Source of the DNA: Agreia bicolorata
Lineage (GTDB): Bacteria > Actinomycetota > Actinomycetes > Actinomycetales > Microbacteriaceae
Assembly (NCBI RefSeq): GCF_000938265.1
Contig: NZ_JYFC01000006.1
Coordinates: 1 to 64,000, forward strand
Direction: 5' to 3'
Length of the DNA: 64,000 nucleotides
Made by a program: the position numbers and the translations under genes. A model generated the notes under the pieces. It saw only the letters and a list, made by a program, of their open reading frames with translations. It was not told the origin of the DNA and ran no database searches. Shown piece by piece: positions 35,718 to 44,060 of the stretch (the stretch's first letter is position 1; each line of letters starts with the position of its first letter).

Positions 35718-37070
35718 ATGAACGGCAAGAAACGAAACTGGACAGGAGTCATCGCCGTATCCGTCGCGGTAGCACTGTCGCTGACCGCCTGCGCCCCCGG
35801 GTCTGGATCCGGCCCAGCGGCTTCGAGCGGGCCCGTCTCCAAAGACGTGGCCGGAGCCGGAGACGTCACACTCACGGTGTGGGATCAGAACACCGACGAG
35901 GGCATCACCGACGCGCAGGAGAAGCTGAACGCGGAATTCTCGGCGAAGTACCCGAATGTGAAGATCGACAGGGTCACGCAGTCGTTCGCAGACCTCAAGA
36001 CCACTCTCAAGCTTGCGCTCTCGGGTGACAACCCGCCAGACGTCGTTCAGGCGAACCAGGGCTACCCCGACATGGGCGCCTTCGTGCAGGGCGGCCTCAT
36101 CCGCTCGCTGAACGACTACGACGGCCTCTACGACTGGAGCTCGTACTACCCGGAGTCGCTGCTGAAGATCAACTCGTTCAGCGCCGACGGCAAGACCTGG
36201 CAAGGCGACAACCTCTATGGCATCTCGCAGACCGGCGAGGTTGTGGGCATCTACTACAACAAGAAGATCCTGACGCAGCTCGGCGTCGAGGCTCCGACCT
36301 CGCTCGACGAACTCGAGAAAGACATGGCTGCTGCGAAGGCCGCAGGCATCCTGCCCATGGCTTATGGCGACATCGAGAAGAGCCCGGGCATCCACCTCTT
36401 CGGTGTGGTGCAGGCGGCTATTGCCGGGTCCGACGCGGTGAACAAGCTCGTCACGGGAGCAGGTGGGGCGTGGACCGACGACGCATCGGTCGATGCGGCC
36501 AAGACCATCCAGGACTGGTCGAGCAAGGGGTACATCACCGAGGGTGCCAACGGTGTCTCTCGCGACGATGCCCTTGCCCAGTTCGAGGCCGGGCAGTCCG
36601 CCTTCTACATCGTGGGCACCTGGAAGCAGGCCGCGATCTCAGAGGCCATGGGCGACGACGCGGGATTCACCACGCTCACGCCGAAGGACGCGGACTCGCC
36701 GGTGACCACGGGCGGCGAGGGCCTGGCCTGGGCCGTGACCACGGGCTCGAAGCATCCGGATGTCGCTGCCGCCTACATCGACTTCATCAACAACGCAGAC
36801 GCGGCTAAGACGTTCATCGACGAGAACAGCCTGCCCTCGGTGATTCCCGCCGATTACACGCCGAAGCCGGGACTCGAGACGGATGTGTTCGATACCTACG
36901 GCAAGGTCACCTCATCGGGCGGACTGGTTCCGTACCTCGACTACTCCACCCCCACGTTCTACGACACGCTCACGAGCGCGGTGCAGCAGTTGACCGACAA
37001 GCAAGTGACACCCGAGGCCTTCACCGAGATTCTGCAGAAGGACTACTCCGGCTTCATAGGCAGCAAGTAA
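35718..37070 (+). CDS. ABC sugar transporter, solute-binding lipoprotein
   Basis: The 450-aa precursor has a lipoprotein signal (VAVALSLTACAPGSGS) with Cys near residue 23. The mature protein is a family 1 extracellular solute-binding protein: VTLTVWDQNTDEGITDAQEKLNAEF and a hinge and C-lobe region with GEGLAWAVTTGSKHPDVAAAYIDFI. It binds the sugar outside the membrane and passes it to the permeases downstream. The start is set by GAGGAG 6 bases upstream of ATG 35718. Confidence 0.92.
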   Translation: MNGKKRNWTGVIAVSVAVALSLTACAPGSGSGPAASSGPVSKDVAGAGDVTLTVWDQNTDEGITDAQEKLNAEFSAKYPNVKIDRVTQSFADLKTTLKLALSGDNPPDVVQANQGYPDMGAFVQGGLIRSLNDYDGLYDWSSYYPESLLKINSFSADGKTWQGDNLYGISQTGEVVGIYYNKKILTQLGVEAPTSLDELEKDMAAAKAAGILPMAYGDIEKSPGIHLFGVVQAAIAGSDAVNKLVTGAGGAWTDDASVDAAKTIQDWSSKGYITEGANGVSRDDALAQFEAGQSAFYIVGTWKQAAISEAMGDDAGFTTLTPKDADSPVTTGGEGLAWAVTTGSKHPDVAAAYIDFINNADAAKTFIDENSLPSVIPADYTPKPGLETDVFDTYGKVTSSGGLVPYLDYSTPTFYDTLTSAVQQLTDKQVTPEAFTEILQKDYSGFIGSK

Positions 37071-37079
37071 GGACTCCGG

Positions 37080-38021
37080 ATGACCGTCACCACTCGGCTT
37101 CGCTCGGGTGAGACGCGAACGGCGGGTGTGGCTCCCGGCCGCACCCGCCGCCGCCGCGTCGACTCGCTCAAGGCATTTCTCTACGTCGCCCCGGCGCTCG
37201 CGTTCTCGCTCATTTTTCTGATCGTGCCCACGCTGCAGACGGCGTGGTACTCGCTCTACGACTGGAACGGTCTCAGCGCCGCCACCTGGGCCGGGGTGCA
37301 GAACTACATCGACATCGTGCAGGACGAGCAGCTGCGCGACTCGTTCATGCACGTGGGTGTGCTTGTGGTGTTCTACTCGTTCCTGCCCATTGCTATCGCC
37401 CTGCTGCTCACGATGGTCATCTCGCGAGCACATGCTCTTCGCGGCATGTCTTTCTTTCGCACAGTGCTCTTTCTTCCCCAGGTCATCGCCTCGGTGGTGA
37501 TCGCCACCACGTGGCTCGCGATCTACTCGCCCAACGGACTGCTTAACACGCTGCTGCGAGCGATCGGGCTCGACTCGCTCACCCACGTCTGGTTGGGCGA
37601 CTTCAACACGGCCCTCGTCTCTGTGGGCTTCGTCGGAACTTGGCTCAACGTCGGCCTCTGCCTCGTTCTCTTTCTGAGCGGCGTCGGCAACGTGCAGCCC
37701 GAGCTGTTCGAAGCCGCCCGGCTCGACGGGGCGAGCGGGCTGCAGGAGTTCTTCGGAATCACGCTGCCCGCGCTGCGCGGACAGATCACGGTGGCACTCA
37801 CTCTCACCGTGGTGTCGTCGCTCAAGACGTTCGACCTCGTCTACATCACCACCCGCGGAGGGCCCGGAAACAGTACGTCGGTTCCCGCGTTCGAGGCCTA
37901 CAACCGCGCGTTCAACTCAGGCCAGGTCGGATCCGCCGCGAGCGTCGCGGTCGTGCTGACCATCGGCATCCTGTTGATCACCGCCCTGATCGGGCGCCTG
38001 CAACCGAAAGACACGGAATGA
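37080..38021 (+). CDS. ABC sugar transporter permease, MalF-like
   Basis: The 313-aa membrane protein has six TM segments and the permease EAA loop EAARLDGASGLQEFFGITLPAL near residue 220, which contacts the ATPase. It begins 9 bases after the binding-protein gene and overlaps the next permease in ATGA. No ATPase gene is present in the operon, as is common in actinobacteria, where a shared MsiK-type ATPase serves several importers. Confidence 0.92.
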   Translation: MTVTTRLRSGETRTAGVAPGRTRRRRVDSLKAFLYVAPALAFSLIFLIVPTLQTAWYSLYDWNGLSAATWAGVQNYIDIVQDEQLRDSFMHVGVLVVFYSFLPIAIALLLTMVISRAHALRGMSFFRTVLFLPQVIASVVIATTWLAIYSPNGLLNTLLRAIGLDSLTHVWLGDFNTALVSVGFVGTWLNVGLCLVLFLSGVGNVQPELFEAARLDGASGLQEFFGITLPALRGQITVALTLTVVSSLKTFDLVYITTRGGPGNSTSVPAFEAYNRAFNSGQVGSAASVAVVLTIGILLITALIGRLQPKDTE

Positions 38022-38839
38022 AGCTCTCGCTCGGCGAAAAGCTCGTCACCTATCTCGTTCTCGTCATTTTCGCGGCGTTCGCGCTCGTGCCCCTGCTCGG
38101 CGTCGTGATCACCGCGGTCAGCCCGTCGAGCTCCACGAGCGGCTTTCGCATGCCCGAGTCGATCGAGCTCGGCAACTTCGTGGAGGCGTGGAATCGCGGC
38201 CACTTCGCTCAGTACATCGGGTCGAGCCTCATCGTCACGGTGACCGTGATCGTGGTCACCACCGTGCTCAGCGTCATGGCCGGATTCGCGTTCGCCCGGC
38301 TCAGATTTTTCGGCTCAAACATCGTGTTCTTTGTGCTGCTCGCGGGCCTGCTGCTGCCCGCCGAGGCGTTCATCATTCCGCTGTACTTCAACCTGCGTTC
38401 GGCGCATGTCACAGACAGCTATTGGGCGCTCATCCTGCCGCAGATCGCGCAGTCGCTCGCGTTCGGCATCTTCTGGATGCGCAACCAGTTCATGTCGTTC
38501 CCGGGCGAGGTCATCGAGGCGGCGCGGCTCGACGGTGCCACCGATCTGCGCACCCTATGGCAGATCATCGTTCCGCCATCGATTCCGTCGATCATGACGA
38601 TGTGCCTGCTCGTGGCCATGTGGACGTGGAACGAGTTCCTGATTCCGCTCGTGATGGTGACGCAAGACAATCTGCGCACAGCGCCGCTCGGACTCGCCTT
38701 CTTCCAGGGCCAGCACGCCACCGACTACTCCCTGCTTGCCGCGGCCGGCATCATCATCGCCGCGCCCATCGTTGTGCTGTACTTCTTTCTGCAGAAGCGC
38801 TTCATCAGCGGCATGCTCGACGGCATCTCGAGCCGATGA
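38018..38839 (+). CDS. ABC sugar transporter permease, MalG-like
   Basis: The 273-aa protein starts at ATG 38018, which overlaps the preceding stop. It has six TM segments and the EAA loop EAARLDGATDLRTLWQIIVPP, which fits the partner permease of the CUT1 family. Its stop in turn overlaps the next start (ATGA at 38836), so all four genes of this arm are coupled. Confidence 0.92.
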   Translation: MKLSLGEKLVTYLVLVIFAAFALVPLLGVVITAVSPSSSTSGFRMPESIELGNFVEAWNRGHFAQYIGSSLIVTVTVIVVTTVLSVMAGFAFARLRFFGSNIVFFVLLAGLLLPAEAFIIPLYFNLRSAHVTDSYWALILPQIAQSLAFGIFWMRNQFMSFPGEVIEAARLDGATDLRTLWQIIVPPSIPSIMTMCLLVAMWTWNEFLIPLVMVTQDNLRTAPLGLAFFQGQHATDYSLLAAAGIIIAAPIVVLYFFLQKRFISGMLDGISSR

Positions 38840-39705
38840 CAGAGAGGAAGGCCTCAGTGCTGGGGGCATACGACGAAGACGCGCTGTTCGATCTTCTCGC
38901 AATAGACGAGGTCGATCGAGCCGACTGTTCGCGCTTGCTCCGGCGAGCGGACGATGCGGAGCAGGTCGCTCTGGCCGTGGCGGCGTTGCGACGCAGCTTC
39001 GGCAGTTTCAACCAGATTCCCGTTGATGAGCCCACGCAGGAACCGTTGGTCTGGCTCAAGGCGTTCTTCACCCTCACCCCGCGAGTAGTGGCGTGGAGCC
39101 GCCGGCACGATATCCCCGAGCGGGTGATACGCGACACGCTGGCCGACGTCGGGCGACACCTCGCCATCAGCCGCCGAGTCACCGGGGAGTTCGGCCTGCA
39201 GACCTGGCGCTGGCTCACGTACCACTTCACGGTGCGTATCTTCGCGCTGGGCAGGCTGCAGTTCGCGCTGGAGCGAGCATCGGATGAGATCGTTGTCGAC
39301 GGCGTGCTCGCCGCCGGCGATTGGGTGCTCGCGGTGCACATTCCGGAGTCCGGGCCCCTGTTGCCTGCCCTCGTCGACGAGAGCCTCGTTGCGGCCAAGA
39401 AGTTCTTCGCGGAGCACTTTCCGCAGCATCCGGTGTCTGTGGTCACCTGCGATTCGTGGATACTCGACCCGTTTCTGCTCGACCGGCTCTCGCCTGACAG
39501 TAATGTCGGGTCGTTTGTGCGCCGATTCACGCCGATCGACCATTCGAGTGACGGGCACACCGACGCGCTGTACTTCGTCTTTCGCACCCGCGACCTGACC
39601 CGCCTCGACGAGCTGCCGCGCAACACGTCGCTGCAGCGCGCCGTGCTCGAGCGCCTCGAACTCGGCGAGACATGGCAGGTCGCGTGGGGGTATTTGACGC
39701 TGTGA
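38836..39705 (+). CDS. Acyltransferase-domain protein (NAT_N/GNAT_C type) in the sugar ABC operon
   Basis: The 289-aa protein begins at ATG 38836 within the ATGA overlap. The N-terminal half is helical, with FFTLTPRVVAWSRRHDIPERVIRDTLADVGRHLA, and the C-terminal half has a GNAT-like fold (HTDALYFVFRTRDLTRLDELPRNTSLQRAVL). It fits the family annotated as acyltransferase domain-containing that regularly sits next to sugar ABC importers. What it acylates is unknown. It may modify the incoming sugar or regulate its use. Confidence 0.78.
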   Translation: MTERKASVLGAYDEDALFDLLAIDEVDRADCSRLLRRADDAEQVALAVAALRRSFGSFNQIPVDEPTQEPLVWLKAFFTLTPRVVAWSRRHDIPERVIRDTLADVGRHLAISRRVTGEFGLQTWRWLTYHFTVRIFALGRLQFALERASDEIVVDGVLAAGDWVLAVHIPESGPLLPALVDESLVAAKKFFAEHFPQHPVSVVTCDSWILDPFLLDRLSPDSNVGSFVRRFTPIDHSSDGHTDALYFVFRTRDLTRLDELPRNTSLQRAVLERLELGETWQVAWGYLTL

Positions 39706-39796
39706 CGAGGTCGTTGCGCGATGCTTTGCGGGTCGCTTGGCGGCGGCGTCAGCGGGTCGCTGCGAGCCGTGCTAGGATTTCATCTGGTCTTGACCT

Positions 39797-39872
<76 letters not shown>

Positions 39873-39876
39873 ACGG

Positions 39877-39907
39877 AAAGCGACTCGCGAAAGCGGGTCG
39901 CTTTTTT
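39877..39907 (+). terminator. tRNA-Arg terminator inside the left end
   Basis: AAAGCGACTCGC pairs with GCGGGTCGCTTT around GAAA, followed by T-rich sequence. A near copy (AAAGCGGCTCGC, GCGGGCCGCTTT) follows attR at 50210-50240. If the crossover is inside the 44-bp core, this left copy came with the element and replaces the original terminator. Confidence 0.85.
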
Positions 39908-39995
39908 GTTTGCCCCGAGAAGACGCGGATCCTGGCGGGTTTCAATAAGAAGGCATCCGGCGGGGTGCCGGGTACCCGTTGTGGTGGAACTGGCT

Positions 39996-40019
39996 TTGAC
40001 AGCAACCATGACAGCAACG
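39996..40019. repeat. Left arm-type integrase site
   Basis: A 24-bp sequence made of two tandem TGACAGCAAC units 12 bases apart. It is repeated exactly at 50037-50060 near the right end, same orientation. Paired short repeats placed just inside att cores are characteristic arm-binding sites for tyrosine integrases. The assignment is by position and repetition. Confidence 0.72.
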
Positions 40020-40040
40020 TAGGTGGATACGGTCTCGAAA

Positions 40041-40325
40041 TCAGACATTGTCGCCTCGATCTTCGCGGTGCTGGGCTTTGAGGGCCTCAAGGGCGATCGA
40101 ATAGATCTGGTCGTCGATCAGGTCGTCGAGGAAGGCAGCTTCGATGTCGTCGAACGACCCCGGCGTGTCGTTCAAGAGGTCGTCGTGGAGGCCCGCTGTC
40201 TTTGTTTCGCCGGGCAGATAGCGCCACGCGGTCAACGCGTCGATGAGTTGCTCACGAGAGATCTCGCCCCGCGAGTACTGCTCAGACACTACATAGGGCC
40301 AGTTCAGTGGTTCACTGTTCGTCAT
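40041..40325 (-). CDS. Small acidic protein, unknown, in the element
   Basis: ATG 40325 gives 94 aa: YVVSEQYSRGEISREQLIDALTAWRY then an acidic C-terminus. It overlaps the upstream gene by 14 bases, so the two form a pair. There is no recognised domain. The helical N-terminus and small size would suit an antitoxin- or antirestriction-like partner, but there is no direct evidence. It is the gene nearest attL. Confidence 0.6.
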   Translation of the reverse strand: MTNSEPLNWPYVVSEQYSRGEISREQLIDALTAWRYLPGETKTAGLHDDLLNDTPGSFDDIEAAFLDDLIDDQIYSIALEALKAQHREDRGDNV

Positions 40326-40851
40326 CGCGGATCTCCTTCTCTTCAATCCATATCGCCAGTTTGTCTGCGGCCTCCGACACGGAGTAGCGAACGGGCCAGC
40401 CGATTGTCTGCGCGAGCACGGAGTTGACGGCGTTGGTCGGCGGGTGACGGTAGCCCGCAGCGCTGAGCAGCTCCACAACATCGCGTCGACTTGGTTCCAA
40501 GCCTTGGGGGATGAACCTCCGAAACACCCCGTCGATGGAGGCGGCGATCGCCGTTTCGTTGAGCATCTCCACCTGGACGGGGCGGCCTTGCTCGGCCAAC
40601 TCTGTGACGACGGGAACGTGCGAGTCGGTGTCCATGATGATGCCGAGGTTCAGTAGCCAGAATTCCGGGTCGTCCCACAGGCTTACATGGTCAACAAGTC
40701 CATTGCCGTCGTCGACCGGAATGCGCAGGGGAATGATCCACTTCCAGACCCCTACCGCTTCGAAGCCACCGTCATCCCGCAGGCAGAGGCAAGTGGTGGC
40801 GAAGTATTCTCCCGTTTCACGGGAGGGCACGCGGATCTCCACCTCAATCAT
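40312..40851 (-). CDS. Unknown protein paired with the downstream small gene
   Basis: The 179-aa product opens with a beta-rich stretch (IEVEIRVPSRETGEYFATTC), then a middle with GLVDHVSLWDDPEFWLLNLGI and a helical C-terminal half with FIPQGLEPSRRDVVELLSAAG. No family is recognised. It overlaps the integrase gene start-to-stop by four bases and the small gene by 14, so int and these two share one transcript. An accessory or cargo function of the element is likely. Confidence 0.6.
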   Translation of the reverse strand: MIEVEIRVPSRETGEYFATTCLCLRDDGGFEAVGVWKWIIPLRIPVDDGNGLVDHVSLWDDPEFWLLNLGIIMDTDSHVPVVTELAEQGRPVQVEMLNETAIAASIDGVFRRFIPQGLEPSRRDVVELLSAAGYRHPPTNAVNSVLAQTIGWPVRYSVSEAADKLAIWIEEKEIRDDEQ

Positions 40852-42008
40852 GAGCGGGCCTCCTTCTGTAGTGAGCTGACGTGCAGCGAGTCCATCGCGG
40901 TCGCCGCGTCGACGAGTGCGCTTGGCATGATGTGTGCGTAGAGATCGGTCGTGATGGCCAAGGTCGAGTGACCTAGAACATCCATGACAACGCGAGGTGG
41001 AACGTTCTGCGAGAACATCAACGACGCGAAGGTGTGCCGCAGATCATGAAAGCGGATACGACGAACCCCGGCCTTTGCGGTCAGTGCGTTGAATGTACGC
41101 AGGAGGTTGCTCGGCTCGATGCTCGTGCCGATGGTGGTCGTGAAGACGAAGTCGCTTTCAACCCAGCCCTCCCGCGCAGCAGACCGCTCTACGAGTTGTT
41201 CTTGCCGGTGAATGGTCAGCGCCTCCAGGGCTACCGCCGGGAGCGGGATCGATCGACGAGACCGCATCGACTTCGGTGGTCCGAGAACGAGGCCCTCGTC
41301 CTTGCCTAGCCGTTGCAGCGTCTGCCTGACGTGAAGAAGTCGCCGGTCGAAGTCGAGATCCTGCCAGCGAAGGCCGAGCAGCTCGCCACGACGCAGACCG
41401 GTGGAGTAGGCCAGTGTGAACAGGGCGCTCAAGCGGTGATCCTGGGCTGACTTCACGAACGCCTCGACGTCAGCAAGCGACCATGGCACTATCTCTGCAC
41501 GCTCACCTCGAGGTGCACGCACAAGGCTGGCGACGTTGCGTGACACGTACTGCTCACGCACGGCCTCGGAGAGCATCGTGCGCAGCACCGCATGGCTCAA
41601 CTGAACCGTGCGATCCGAGACACCAGTGGCCGAGACCTTGGTGTGCATCTCGCGCACGTGCGCCGGGGTGAGCTTGTCGAGCTTCCTTTTGCCGACCGCC
41701 GGAACGACGTACTTTCTCATGATCCAGGCGTAGTTCGAGCGCGTAGCCGGCCTCAGGGCTCCCGGCGCAATGTTCGCCAGCCAGTGGGCTGCGTAACCCT
41801 CGACCGTCCAATCGCTGCTCGAGGCGGGAACGCCGTTTGCCGTCTTCGTGATGAGATCAGCGATCTTGGCTGCGACAGCTCCCCGCGTCGTTCCGTAGAC
41901 CTGTCGACGTTCGCGACCACCATCGGGCCGGATAACGTACGTAGCGCCGGTCCACCGACCATCCTTTCGTTGGTAGATCGACCCCTCGCCGTTTGCGCGT
42001 TTACTCAT
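40848..42008 (-). CDS. int: Tyrosine recombinase/integrase
   Basis: The 386-aa integrase has an N-terminal arm-binding part (GSIYQRKDGRWTGATYV), a core-binding SAM-like domain (about 65-160), and the catalytic domain with Arg in TGLRRGELLGLRW (about 206), HDLRHTFAS (His 321, Arg 324), LGHS (His 347) and the nucleophile Tyr in TTDLYAHIM (about 357). All residues needed for strand exchange are present. It recombines attP with tRNA-Arg. It is coupled to the excisionase gene by ATGA. Confidence 0.96.
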   Translation of the reverse strand: MSKRANGEGSIYQRKDGRWTGATYVIRPDGGRERRQVYGTTRGAVAAKIADLITKTANGVPASSSDWTVEGYAAHWLANIAPGALRPATRSNYAWIMRKYVVPAVGKRKLDKLTPAHVREMHTKVSATGVSDRTVQLSHAVLRTMLSEAVREQYVSRNVASLVRAPRGERAEIVPWSLADVEAFVKSAQDHRLSALFTLAYSTGLRRGELLGLRWQDLDFDRRLLHVRQTLQRLGKDEGLVLGPPKSMRSRRSIPLPAVALEALTIHRQEQLVERSAAREGWVESDFVFTTTIGTSIEPSNLLRTFNALTAKAGVRRIRFHDLRHTFASLMFSQNVPPRVVMDVLGHSTLAITTDLYAHIMPSALVDAATAMDSLHVSSLQKEARS

Positions 42009-42190
42009 CGAGCTGACGCGGTTTCAGCGAGGCTGTCTGCGTATTCGCGTAGCGACGAGACGGGCACGCGAGTTGACCGCCCAATCTTTACGCTCGAAAT
42101 CAGCCGGAGCCGCAGGAGGCCGTAGACCGTTGATCGGCCGATCCCCAGTGACTCCGCGACTTCTTCGGGAGTGAGCATGAGCTTTTCCAT
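42005..42190 (-). CDS. xis: Excisionase, MerR-like helix-turn-helix
   Basis: ATG 42190 gives 61 aa, preceded by GAGGTG. The sequence LTPEEVAESLGIGRSTVYGLL is the excisionase-type winged helix of recombination directionality factors, with the wing IGRSTRVPVSSLREYADS. It bends DNA at att sites and turns integration into excision. The stop overlaps the int start. Confidence 0.9.
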   Translation of the reverse strand: MEKLMLTPEEVAESLGIGRSTVYGLLRLRLISSVKIGRSTRVPVSSLREYADSLAETASAR

Positions 42191-42195
42191 TTCTT

Positions 42196-43635
42196 TCACC
42201 TCTTCTTGTTGTTTGCAGATCTGGACTCTTGGTACTTCGCGTCCTCCCACTCGCGAGCGGCAGCAGCAGCTTGGGCTGCCAGATAGGCGTCACCCGAGGT
42301 GAGCCAGCCCATGCCGGCGAAGCTCCATTGACCGATGACCAGCGTCGATTCCTTGAGATCATCCGGCGCATCGTCGGTGTCACCTGGGCCGCGAGTGCGA
42401 GCTACGGCGGCGCGCTTCTGCCAATTGCGCCGAGCCGAGCGAAGTCGTCCAAGCGTCGTCGAGTAGCGGCGTGACTTCGTCGAGAAGTGACCCCGAAAGC
42501 CGAGCATCCCGACCCACTTACCCAGCAGCTCGTAAGTGCTGTCCGCAGCGGAGAGGCGGATGATGGCCGCGAGATCGTCGATTGTCTGCTTTAGCTGGGC
42601 GATGTGTGGACGGGGGCCGCTGGCTGAGGAGCCCGGGTCAACGTCCTCGGTTGCCTTGGTGGCGTACTTAGCGATGTAAGCGGCGACGGCCCGATCGGAG
42701 AGCTCGCCATCTTCGTCGATCCCGCCACGCACCACCACGCGAGCATCAACCTGTTGCCCGAAGTGGAGAGTTCTTTCGACGTCATCAGTAAAGATCGGTG
42801 CAGCAACTGTCCAGAGTCGAGCGGCGCTGCTCCTGGCGATTGATGCAAGCTGATCGGCAGACACCTCGATAGCCGGAGGTGGGAAAGGCTCTGTCTCGGT
42901 CGGGTCACCGTCGAGCCGAATGAGTGCATGAAAGTGGACCAGGCCACGCTTTTGGAACTCGGCGACTTTGGCGAACTGCACGCGGACGAATTTGCGTGAC
43001 GCTGATTCAGAGAGTCCGAGCGACTGAGCGAGCTGACGCCGAAAGGTGATGGTGAACCGGCGCCAGAGTTCGGGAGCGTGCCACTGCCAGACGATGTGCC
43101 CGAGGTAGTCGTAACATTCTCGACACAGCGGCTCCCCGGCAGCGGGGGAGCCCTCGGAATGCACGCTCATGCACCACGTCGGCTTGCCGTGCGGGCATAG
43201 CTCCTTCTTTGAGCGCGGGCGGCACCGAACCGAGCCAGATCGACCCGTCTTCTTAACCGCGTGAACCGCGCCGAACGAAGGAGCCGTCAGGGTCACGAAG
43301 ATCAGCGGATGCGTGCCCACCGCAGCAGGAACATCCTTCGAACCACCCGCAGCACCCGCAACGACGAGGTGCCACATATCGCCCTTGTACTCATGACTGC
43401 AAGACGGGCAGCGCACGGCGCGACGATTACCGCAGCGAACGTAGGTGACGCCATCCGGTTCGCGCGATGACCCGTACGAGGAGATCACCTCGCCAGTCTG
43501 GGCATCAATGACCGAGGAGGAACCGACCAGGCGAACTGGGTTCGAGCAATAGCCTGTGCCCGCAGCCTGCTTGAGCCATTGCTCGAAGTCGGGCCGACGC
43601 ATCCGGCTCGAGGCCGATTCCTCCGCGGTCTGCAT
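42196..43635 (-). CDS. RepSA-like rolling-circle replication initiator
   Basis: The 479-aa protein resembles the replication initiators of pSAM2-type elements. It shows IFVTLTAPSFGAVH, the HUH metal motif VHFHALIRLD (about 233-242), and the tyrosine motif AAYIAKYATKA (Tyr near 320 and 324). Cys pairs (CPSCS, CRECY) indicate zinc binding. It would nick the origin and start replication of the excised circle. The start is just upstream of the small membrane-protein stop, two bases away. Confidence 0.9.
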   Translation of the reverse strand: MQTAEESASSRMRRPDFEQWLKQAAGTGYCSNPVRLVGSSSVIDAQTGEVISSYGSSREPDGVTYVRCGNRRAVRCPSCSHEYKGDMWHLVVAGAAGGSKDVPAAVGTHPLIFVTLTAPSFGAVHAVKKTGRSGSVRCRPRSKKELCPHGKPTWCMSVHSEGSPAAGEPLCRECYDYLGHIVWQWHAPELWRRFTITFRRQLAQSLGLSESASRKFVRVQFAKVAEFQKRGLVHFHALIRLDGDPTETEPFPPPAIEVSADQLASIARSSAARLWTVAAPIFTDDVERTLHFGQQVDARVVVRGGIDEDGELSDRAVAAYIAKYATKATEDVDPGSSASGPRPHIAQLKQTIDDLAAIIRLSAADSTYELLGKWVGMLGFRGHFSTKSRRYSTTLGRLRSARRNWQKRAAVARTRGPGDTDDAPDDLKESTLVIGQWSFAGMGWLTSGDAYLAAQAAAAAREWEDAKYQESRSANNKKR

Positions 43636-43637
43636 GA

Positions 43638-44060
43638 TCAGTTCAGCGACTCAGGCGCAACGCACTCGGCGGCGGAAAGGGCACTCACGATGTACGCGAT
43701 GTCCATGTCGAGCTTGCAAGCTCTCTCGGGTGACCCCGCGTCTGCTTGAGCTGCGTTCCAGGACTGCACCTGATCATCAGTGCAGACGGCGTCCGCAACC
43801 AGCACGTTTTTGGGGATGTACTCGTAGACGCGGATGTCGTCGGAGTAGGGCTTCGGGCCGTCGACACCGGTCGAGAACTTCAAGTTGCAGAAGTTGTAGC
43901 TGGCCTGGCTATACCCGTCTTGATAGGCCGAGTCCGCGACCCACGAGGACTGGTTGCCGAGGTAGTAGCCCCCTGCTCCGAGGGCGACGGCGACCAGGGC
44001 GGTTGAGGCGCCGAGGACGACTCGCTTAATGACTCTTCTCTGGTTCGTGATGATGCTCAT
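43638..44060 (-). CDS. Small signal-anchored protein, unknown
   Basis: The 140-aa product has an N-terminal TM anchor (VVLGASTALVAVALGAGGYYLG) followed by an outer domain with several Cys residues (FCNLKF, VCTDDQ, ACKLD, ECVAP), likely disulfide-bonded outside the cell. The start overlaps the FtsK gene stop in ATGA. Placed between rep and the translocase, it may help in mating-pair contact or spread, but there is no recognised family. Confidence 0.65.
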   Translation of the reverse strand: MSIITNQRRVIKRVVLGASTALVAVALGAGGYYLGNQSSWVADSAYQDGYSQASYNFCNLKFSTGVDGPKPYSDDIRVYEYIPKNVLVADAVCTDDQVQSWNAAQADAGSPERACKLDMDIAYIVSALSAAECVAPESLN

